Source of the DNA: Streptomyces sp. PT12
GTDB taxonomy: Bacteria; Actinomycetota; Actinomycetes; Streptomycetales; Streptomycetaceae
Assembly (NCBI RefSeq): GCF_003311645.1
Contig: NZ_QEST01000280.1
Coordinates: 1-64,000 of the forward strand
Reading direction: 5' to 3'
DNA length: 64,000 nucleotides
Positions 58,486-64,000 of this stretch are shown piece by piece (the first letter of the stretch is position 1; each line of letters opens with the position of its first letter). The position numbers and the translations under genes are program-made. The notes under the pieces were generated by a model. The model saw nothing but the letters and a program-made list of their open reading frames with translations. It did no database searches and was not told where the DNA came from.

Positions 58486-59011
58486 GGGCGCCAGGGCCGC
58501 GGGGCGCTGGCCACAGGGCGCGCGCGTCGAGCGCGGCGAACACCCCGTCCCACGCGGCGTCGTCGCCCTGCCAGCGCCCCTGGCGCGGCCCGACGCGCGC
58601 CACGACGACGCCGGGGGGCGGCGGCCCGTCGGGGTCGCGGGCGCGCCGCAGCCACAGCACCGCGAACCGGTGCCGTGGGTGGCAGCCCTCGATCGCCTCG
58701 CGCCGCCTGGCGAGGTCGGCCGGGGTGGCCTCGTCGTAGATGTCCTGGTGCACGTACAGGACGCGGCGCGACGAGGCGGCGAGCGCGCGCCACCGGTCGG
58801 CCAGGAAGGCGAACTTGGCGCGGACTCGCGGGAGTTGACGTTCGACATCGGCCGCGTCCAGCGTTCCCGATGGGCCGGGGGTGAAGTCGTGGTAGAAGCG
58901 GACGCGGGCGCGGAGGTCGACGACCACCGCGACAGCCAGCCCCGCCACCGCCCCGGCCGTCAACCCCGTCAGCCCCGTCAACCCCGTCAGCCCCGCTGCC
59001 CACCCGTCCAC
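58433..59011 (-). pseudogene. DUF1796 (papain-like cysteine peptidase) family remnant, N-terminus missing
   Basis: From GTG 59011 the frame encodes VDGWAAGLTGLTGLTGLTAG (a 9-bp-repeat-coded tract), then VRFYHDFTPGPSGTLDAADV, VRAKFAFLADRWRALAASSR, RVLYVHQDIYDEATPADLAR and HRFAVLWLRRARDP. The HDF, K-F-x-F-L-x-D-R-W and R-V-L-Y-V blocks match the later two thirds of DUF1796 proteins; the N-terminal block with the family's cysteine and PFDW is absent. The end overlaps the MFS gene on the other strand by 53 bases. Either a shortened gene or a relic. Confidence 0.45.
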
Positions 59012-59051
59012 GCCGCCAGTGTGACCGCGGGGCGGCGTACCCAGCGGAGCG

Positions 59052-60107
59052 TCAGATCTGCGGGGGCGGCACCCGCGTGTAGGTGAGGGCGTTGCTCGTG
59101 CCGCCCGCCGTCGTGACGGTGACCGGGGTCGAACCGGCGGGGCCAGCGGGGGCGATCGCGGTGACGGTGGTGTCCGACAGGACGTCAAACGCGGCGGGCG
59201 TGCCGCCGAACAGGACGGCGAGCGCGGTCGTCAGGGAGCTGCCGGTGAGGGTGACGACGGCTCCCGCGCCCGTGGGTCCCTGGGCCGGGGCCAGGGTGAC
59301 GAGGACGGGGGCGGGCACATAGGTGTAGGTGACGGAGTTGCTTGTGCCGCCTGGGGTGGTGACGGTGACGGCCACGGAGCCCGTGCCCGCGGGGGCGACG
59401 GCGGTGACGCTGGTCGCCGAGTTGACGACGAAGCCCGTCGCCGGGGTGCCGCCGAAGCTGACGGCGGTGGCCCCGCCGAGCCCGGTGCCCGTCAGGGTCA
59501 CGGAGGTCCCGCCCGCCGTCGGCCCCTGGCTCGGCGACGCGCTGATGAGGGCGGGGGCGTTGCTGTAGTAGAAGAAGACGGCCCCCGATGTGCCGCCGGG
59601 TGTGGTGACGGTGACGGGCACCGCGCCGGTGCCCGCGGGGGCGACGGCGGTGACGCTGGTGGCCGAGTTGACGATGAAGCTCGTCGCGGGCGTGCCGCCG
59701 AAGCTGACGGCCGAGGCGCCAAAGAGCCCCGTGCCGGTCAGGGTCACCGAGGTGCCGCCCGAGGTCGGGCCCTGGTTGGGCGAGATGCCCGTGAGGGTCG
59801 GGGTCGCCGCGTAGGTGTAGGGGACGGAGTTGCTCGTGCCCGACGGGTTGCGCACGGTGACGGCCACCGTGCCCGTTCCTGGCGGGACCGTCGCGGTGAT
59901 CAGGACCGTCGAGTTGACGGTGTAGACGAGGGCGGGGGCCGCGCCGAAGCTGACGCCGGTCACCCCCGTGAAGCCGCTGCCGCCCAGGCTGACGACGTTG
60001 CTGCCGGCCGATGGCCCCACGTTGGGCACGACCGAGCTGAGGACGGGCGCGGCGGCGATGACGGCGGTCGGCCGGGCCGTGCCCGCCACGGGGTCGCTGT
60101 TTCCCAC
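59052..60107 (-). CDS. IPT/TIG-repeat protein, four repeats
   Basis: A 351-residue protein built of four IPT/TIG units, each with P-x-x-G-x-x-x-G-G-T-x-V-x-L-T-G and a closing V-x-V-T-T-P-G-G-T-S-N: for example ISPNQGPTSGGTSVTLTGTG and SFGGTPATSFIVNSATSVTA. GTG 60107 follows AAGGGAG. No signal peptide or membrane segment is present, unusual for a fold normally outside the cell, so either it is cytosolic or it leaves by another route. It follows a second IPT/TIG gene on the same strand. Confidence 0.85.
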   Translation of the reverse strand: MGNSDPVAGTARPTAVIAAAPVLSSVVPNVGPSAGSNVVSLGGSGFTGVTGVSFGAAPALVYTVNSTVLITATVPPGTGTVAVTVRNPSGTSNSVPYTYAATPTLTGISPNQGPTSGGTSVTLTGTGLFGASAVSFGGTPATSFIVNSATSVTAVAPAGTGAVPVTVTTPGGTSGAVFFYYSNAPALISASPSQGPTAGGTSVTLTGTGLGGATAVSFGGTPATGFVVNSATSVTAVAPAGTGSVAVTVTTPGGTSNSVTYTYVPAPVLVTLAPAQGPTGAGAVVTLTGSSLTTALAVLFGGTPAAFDVLSDTTVTAIAPAGPAGSTPVTVTTAGGTSNALTYTRVPPPQI

Positions 60108-60150
60108 GGTTTCTCCCTTGCGTTGGAACGCCCTGCGCCGAGGGCGGGGA

Positions 60151-60190
60151 GGGCGTACGCGGCCACAAGGGCGGGTGGCCGCGTACGCCC
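60151..60190 (-). terminator. 16-bp perfect stem between the two IPT/TIG genes
   Basis: GGGCGTACGCGGCCAC (60151-60166) and its exact complement 60175-60190 around 8 bases. Lies 45 bases past the stop of the upstream IPT/TIG gene, so the two genes are probably separate units. Confidence 0.75.
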
Positions 60191-60234
60191 GGGGGCGGGG
60201 GTGGCGCCCCGAAGGGCCGCGCCCCGATGGGGGG

Positions 60235-60978
60235 TCAGATACCCGGACCCGCGATATACGTGAAGCCGTCCGCGAGGGTGTCGCTTCCGGCGTCGTTGGA
60301 CACGACGACGTCGACGTCACCGGCGGCGCCCGCGGGCGTGACGGCCGACACCGAGGTGTCGGAGATCACGGTGAACGGCGCCGGGGTGCCTCCGAAGGTG
60401 ACCGAGGTGGTGCTGGTGAGGGCGGTGCCGGTGATGGTGACCGCGGTGCCCCCCGCGGTCGGGCCCTCGTCGGGGGTGATGGTCGTCACGGTCGGGGGCG
60501 CGACATAGGTGTACGACAGGCCGTTGCTGCTGCCGCCCGCCGTGGTGACGGTGACGCCCACCGCGCCCGCGGCGCCCGCGGGCGTGACGACCGTGATCTG
60601 GCTGTCCGTCACCACCGTCGGCACGGCGGAGTTGGCGCCGAAGGCGACGCTGGTGGCGGTGGAGAGGCCGGTGCCGGTGATGGTCACCGTCTGGCCGCCC
60701 GCCGTCGAGCCGGTGGTGGGGCTGAGCGTCTGCTTGAACGGCGGCCCCACATAGAAGAACGGCACGGGGTTGCTTGTGCCGCCCGGCGTTCGGACGGTGA
60801 CTCCCACAACGCCGTTCCCCGAGGGGGAGACGGCGGTGACCTGCGTGGGCGAGACATTGGTGACAGAGGTGGCGGGCCGGGTACCGAAGTTCACGGCGGT
60901 GGTGCCGCTGAGGTTCGTCCCCGTGATGGTGACGAGCGTTCCACCGCCACTGGAGCCCTGGTTCGGACTGATGGGCAT
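60235..60978 (-). CDS. IPT/TIG-repeat protein, three repeats
   Basis: A 247-residue protein: MPISPNQGSSGGGTLVTITG begins directly in the first repeat; the second (SPTTGSTAGGQTVTITGTGL) and third (TPDEGPTAGGTAVTITGTAL then TSTTSVTFGGTPAPF) follow, ending TLADGFTYIAGPGI. No signal peptide. GGAGGGA supports ATG 60978. The third repeat is the closest in-window match to the broken relic at 1994-2220. Confidence 0.85.
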   Translation of the reverse strand: MPISPNQGSSGGGTLVTITGTNLSGTTAVNFGTRPATSVTNVSPTQVTAVSPSGNGVVGVTVRTPGGTSNPVPFFYVGPPFKQTLSPTTGSTAGGQTVTITGTGLSTATSVAFGANSAVPTVVTDSQITVVTPAGAAGAVGVTVTTAGGSSNGLSYTYVAPPTVTTITPDEGPTAGGTAVTITGTALTSTTSVTFGGTPAPFTVISDTSVSAVTPAGAAGDVDVVVSNDAGSDTLADGFTYIAGPGI

Positions 60979-61906
60979 GAGCAATCCCTCCCCGCCCGGG
61001 ATGCGGCGCATCGCCGGGCGTGTTCCAGGTGTTTCTCGTGCGCAGGGATCCCGGGCCGTGGTGACCGGCTCTCGAGCCCACTGGCCAGGTGGCGTCTCGA
61101 TGGCCGCGGCGGCGGCGAACGGTGGCTCCCGCTGCCCGTCGCCCGCGTGAATTCGATCGAGAACACACATGCGAGACGGTGATTTCCCGCCCGTCCATCG
61201 AGCCGGTTTCGCCTCTTTTCCGAGATTCTGCGCCCGCCGAAACGGTTACCTCAAGTGACTCATCCGAATAGGCCAGCGGCAAGGCATCTGACGGGAAGTC
61301 AGTTATTTTACGGATGGTGGGAAGGCCGCGGTGGGGTGCGGACGTAGGGGCACTGAGCCTCTTGGCCCGGTGAAGGGAGCGGGGGATACCGGGACGCCGC
61401 GGAAATCAAATCCTTGCTCTGCGATCGGGTGGGGTCTCCACGCGCCAGAAAATTGCTCCGATGGTCGCGGACAGGGGCGCATCGCGTCAACTCACCATTT
61501 GTGCACGGAAGTTGCGGAGTGCGGCGGCGGGCGTGCCCGCTCCGTCGCCTCTTCACGGACGAGCCGTGCGCCGTCCGTGCGCCTCACCTCCCGGCGCACG
61601 CTTTCTACCTGCCGCTCCTTACGTGCGCGGTATGCGCCGGCGTGCGCCCCTCCCCTCGATCGAGGCCCCGATGGGCGGCGGACCAACGAGCCGCCGACAC
61701 GCCTCGCGCACGCCGCGGACGAGGCCAGGATGAAGGCGGGAACGCGCCCGGAAAATGGGGCCTTTGTCACGACCCGACGATTCACTCTGATCCATGCGGG
61801 GTGATCACCAGAGAATCTTCCGGGATTTCCGAGGAACGCCGACTAGGGTCACGTTCTTGTCCAGTGGGGTGCATCACTCCGCAATAGCCTGACAGGAGTC
61901 GTATCA
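60979..61906. other. 928-base gap with no recognisable gene
   Basis: This is the longest gene-free stretch and it is AT-richer than its surroundings near 61230-61320 and 61390-61510. It contains a bulged hairpin (CGCCCGGGATGC with GCATC-GCCGGGCG, 60993-61020) upstream of the IPT/TIG gene, and TTGTCC followed 19 bases later by CAATAG as a possible promoter of the rightward secreted-protein gene. Short open frames here have no coding character. Confidence 0.5.
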
Positions 61907-62392
61907 GTGAGGCGTTGGAAAGAATTCACTTCGTGGAAAACGGCCGTCTTCGCGGCACTGGCCGCGGTGCTGGCCTTTGGGGCCCCGGCATCGGCCCAGG
62001 TGCTCTCCACCACCACGGTCGAGGCGGTGCCCTCGTCGGTGGAGGTCGGGGAGCCCGTGCAGCTGACCGCGACGGTCACCTGCTCCGAGGACCCCAGCGG
62101 TGGCCTGGGCGTCACCTTCTTCGACGGCGGTGACGTCCTCGACACCGTGCCGGTCGGCGCCGACGGGGTGGCGACCTACACGGCGACCTTCGCCACCGAG
62201 GGGACCCACACCATCACCGCCGCCTACAACGGCAACACCGAATGCGGCGCCTCGAACGACGAGACGACGGTCGTGGTGACCGACACCCCGACGCCGCCCG
62301 CTCCCCCGGCGCCCGACTTCTGCCTCCTCGTCTGCGGCAGCCTGATCCACTTCTCGGTCGGCGACATCTACAACAACGTCATCGTGCACTGA
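61907..62392 (+). CDS. Secreted Ig-like domain protein
   Basis: A 161-residue protein with a signal peptide (TSWKTAVFAALAAVLAFGAP, cleaved near ASA-QV) and one bacterial Ig-like domain of the Big_5/Ig-like-3 kind: TVEAVPSSVEVGEPVQLTAT, VTFFDGGDVLDTVPVGADGV, ATFATEGTHTITAAYNG. Two cysteines could pair. The tail (PPAPDFCLLVCGSLIHFSVG) has a second cysteine pair and hydrophobic end. AGGAG before GTG 61907 fixes the start. Likely an exported cell-surface or adhesion protein. Confidence 0.8.
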   Translation: MRRWKEFTSWKTAVFAALAAVLAFGAPASAQVLSTTTVEAVPSSVEVGEPVQLTATVTCSEDPSGGLGVTFFDGGDVLDTVPVGADGVATYTATFATEGTHTITAAYNGNTECGASNDETTVVVTDTPTPPAPPAPDFCLLVCGSLIHFSVGDIYNNVIVH

Positions 62393-62410
62393 GACCGGCT
62401 CCGCACGAGC

Positions 62411-62450
62411 CTCACCCCCGAAAGCCCCGCGCGGGCTCTCGGGGGTGAGG
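62411..62450. terminator. Strong hairpin after the secreted Ig-like gene
   Basis: CCTCACCCCCGAaAGCCC pairs with GGGCTcTCGGGGGTGAGG around CGCG: seventeen paired bases with one mismatch. Starts 18 bases past the stop. Confidence 0.85.
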
Positions 62451-62453
62451 TGT

Positions 62454-62488
62454 CTTCGGGCCCTTCTGGCACTTCGGGCCCTTCTGGC
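62454..62488. repeat. 18-bp tandem duplication
   Basis: CTTCGGGCCCTTCTGGCA at 62454-62471 is followed by a nearly full second copy to 62488, between the terminator and the convergent membrane-protein gene. Confidence 0.8.
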
Positions 62489-62491
62489 CTG

Positions 62492-62827
62492 TCACCCGCG
62501 GTGGTGGGTGAGCCACGTGAGGGCGAGGAGAACGGGGAGGGCGACGCCCGTCAGGGACGCGGTGCCGGTGAGGGCGCCGAGGACGAACTCCCTGTCGTGG
62601 TGGGCCACCGCCACGTAGTACGCGGCGACCACGACGAGCAGCAGCGCATGGCCGCCGATGGCGGTCAGGGCGACCTGCCGCAGCAGCTCGGCCCAGCCGC
62701 GGCGATCCGAGCGGCGGCGCGGGCCGCCGCCCGGATCGCGCAGCAGGGCGCGAAGGCCGATGGCGAGATAGCCCATGACCAGCAGATACGCGGTCAGCAT
62801 GACCACCAGGTCGAGCACGGGCGACAT
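62492..62827 (-). CDS. Small three-helix membrane protein
   Basis: A 111-residue protein with three membrane helices: VVMLTAYLLVMGYLAIGLRA, ALTAIGGHALLLVVVAAYYV and ALTGTASLTGVALPVLLALT. The loop DRRGWAELLRQ is basic. ATG 62827 is 8 bases after the DUF6186 stop, so the two form an operon. Family not recognised. Confidence 0.7.
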   Translation of the reverse strand: MSPVLDLVVMLTAYLLVMGYLAIGLRALLRDPGGGPRRRSDRRGWAELLRQVALTAIGGHALLLVVVAAYYVAVAHHDREFVLGALTGTASLTGVALPVLLALTWLTHHRG

Positions 62828-62834
62828 GTGGCGG

Positions 62835-63113
62835 CTACTCCCCCGCCGGGTCGCGCAGCAGGAAGTGCCAGCCGCGGACGAACGCGTGCCAGCCGAACCA
62901 CAGCCACAGCGCGAACAGCGCCCAGCGCCCCACCTGGTACCGGGACACGGCGTCGATGGCCTGGCTGAGCGTGGGCACCGAGTCGGTCGGGTGGAGCAGC
63001 CCGACGCCCTCCCAGGCGAAGATCGCGGCGAACAGCACCGCCCAGACCAGATACCCGACGAACGCGTGCTGCGGCGCTTGTTCCATGGCGGCCATGAAGG
63101 CATCGTCCACCAC
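62835..63113 (-). CDS. DUF6186 family membrane protein
   Basis: A 92-residue protein (GTG 63113; ATG 63095 or 63086 are alternatives) with two helices (VGYLVWAVLFAAIFAWEGVG, ALFALWLWFGWHAFVRGWHF). The segment TDSVPTLSQAIDAVSRYQVG then WLWFGWHAFVRGWHF matches the DUF6186 pattern of a short loop and a tryptophan-rich helix. Function unknown; paired with the membrane protein downstream. Confidence 0.7.
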   Translation of the reverse strand: MVDDAFMAAMEQAPQHAFVGYLVWAVLFAAIFAWEGVGLLHPTDSVPTLSQAIDAVSRYQVGRWALFALWLWFGWHAFVRGWHFLLRDPAGE

Positions 63114-63225
63114 GTGGCCGCCGAGACGGCACAGGACAGGGCCGGGCCCGCGCGGGGCCGGGAGGACTCCGAGCGCGGGCCCGGGCGCCCCACGCGCCGG
63201 GGACGCCCAGGTCGCCGGGGTCGCC

Positions 63226-64000
63226 CTAGGTCAGCGTCGGGGTCCCCCAGTCGCGCCACTCGGCGAGGTCGCCCGCCTTGCTCGGGGCGATCCTGAACGT
63301 GCCCTGCGCCTCACCGCTCCCGTGCAGGAACTCCTGGATGTGCTGCTGGAGCGGCGCCCGCCACTCGTCGCGCACCGCGCAGTGGGTGCCGTCACTGACG
63401 TCGGACCAGTAGCTGATGTTGCCGCCCTCGCCCAGCGCCTTGTACACCTCGGCGCCGCCGAGCGCCGCCACGCTGCCCGACCGCGCGCCCAGCCAGTCGA
63501 CATGCGGGTTCTCCATGATGAACAAGCCACGCGGCGCCACCATCGCGACCACCTCGTGCATGTCAACGGGGAGCCCGCCCGTGTTCCCCTGGTACGCGCT
63601 GAACGCGTCCCCGAGCCACGGCTGCTCGCCGTATGCGCTGCTCGGCGGCTGCGCGCCGCTCTCGCCCGCGACCCCGCGCAGGATCGGCACGCCCGCCGTG
63701 CCCGACTCGATCGGCATCGTCAACGCGATCCGCTGGTCGAACGCCCCCGCGGCCAGCGCGCCCTTCCCATACCGCGAACAGCCCGTCACGCCCGTGGCGT
63801 CCGCCCGCAGGACGTTCCCGCCCGACTGCTCGATCACATCGATGATGCGGCTCACCCCCCACGACCACGCCACCAGCAGGCCCGTGCCGCTCTGCGCCCC
63901 GTAGAGGCTGTAGAACGCGCCCTGCTTGTTGTTCCGCGGCGTTCCCTCGCGGCCCACCGAGAGCGGGTCGAAGCTGATCACCGCCGCGCCGGAGTCCCGG
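63226..64000 (-). CDS. Glucuronoyl esterase (CE15) family protein, partial
   Basis: About 258 codons of the C-terminal part; the 5' end is beyond the window. VTGCSRYGKGALAAGAFDQR contains the CE15 nucleophile motif G-C-S-R-x-G-K-G; RIALTMPIESGTAG has the acid region, and SYWSDVSDGTHCAVRDEW the catalytic histidine. CE15 enzymes cut ester links between lignin and glucuronoxylan and are secreted. The visible portion ends IAPSKAGDLAEWRDWG at TGA/TAG near 63226. No downstream partner gene on this strand. Confidence 0.85.
   Translation of the reverse strand, partial: RDSGAAVISFDPLSVGREGTPRNNKQGAFYSLYGAQSGTGLLVAWSWGVSRIIDVIEQSGGNVLRADATGVTGCSRYGKGALAAGAFDQRIALTMPIESGTAGVPILRGVAGESGAQPPSSAYGEQPWLGDAFSAYQGNTGGLPVDMHEVVAMVAPRGLFIMENPHVDWLGARSGSVAALGGAEVYKALGEGGNISYWSDVSDGTHCAVRDEWRAPLQQHIQEFLHGSGEAQGTFRIAPSKAGDLAEWRDWGTPTLT

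Overview
The window looks like chromosomal DNA of a Streptomyces-type actinomycete. Base composition is very GC-rich, third codon positions are almost all G or C, many starts are GTG, and genes are packed in operons with ATGA or GTGA stop/start overlaps. The gene families also fit: an XRE-DUF5753/DUF397/HATPase regulator set, DUF6879 with an NB-ARC/TPR ATPase, Spo0M, VanW, DUF3105/DUF305, a DUF5925 AAA ATPase and a GvpO-type protein. I saw no rRNA, tRNA, transposase, integrase or CRISPR array.

Layout. 1-3.2 kb: an edge-truncated gene, an XRE/TPR regulator, and a scarred stretch with broken pieces of an IPT/TIG gene and a maleylpyruvate-isomerase-family gene, then a methyltransferase. 3.2-6.6 kb: a coupled trio ending in an NB-ARC/TPR ATPase. 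6.6-16.5 kb: metabolic and regulatory singles (SnoaL-like protein behind a MerR-type promoter, ECF sigma factor, acyltransferase, DapA family, UdgX, flavin disulfide reductase, a frameshifted lipoprotein, quinone-oxidoreductase family, S4 protein) and a cobalamin riboswitch with no intact gene behind it. 16.6-20.9 kb: DUF305/DUF3105 pair, MarR regulator, proline iminopeptidase, Spo0M. 21-27.5 kb: a sulfotransferase/unknown/glycosyltransferase operon and a three-subunit molybdenum hydroxylase operon. 27.5-33 kb: an ABC exporter whose ATPase is fused to an extracytoplasmic peptidase-like hydrolase, and a drug-efflux MFS protein. 33-41.6 kb: XRE/DUF397/HATPase set, VanW, a BCCT betaine transporter, methyltransferase, DUF2330 protein, and a gvpO-like gene put out of frame by an 11-bp repeat. 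41.7-48.9 kb: a 5-oxoproline (pyroglutamate) operon (MFS, DUF1445, PxpA, PxpB, PxpC, possibly an FAD dehydrogenase) facing its likely GntR regulator. 48.9-64 kb: small membrane proteins, MaoC, TPR regulator, homogentisate dioxygenase with a HutC-type GntR regulator, AAA ATPase, aldo/keto reductase, MFS, two IPT/TIG repeat proteins, a secreted Ig-like protein and the end of a CE15 glucuronoyl-esterase-like gene.

Three themes stand out. First, short tandem duplications of 8 to 20 bp recur, several starting at or just after stop codons, others inside reading frames where they add repeats or shift the frame. Second, there are several long, perfect inverted repeats that look like operators. Third, several genes are broken or shortened (IPT relic, isomerase relic, lipoprotein, 18-kb small protein, gvpO-like, DUF1796-like). 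These could be real decay, phase-variable loci or assembly errors in GC repeats.
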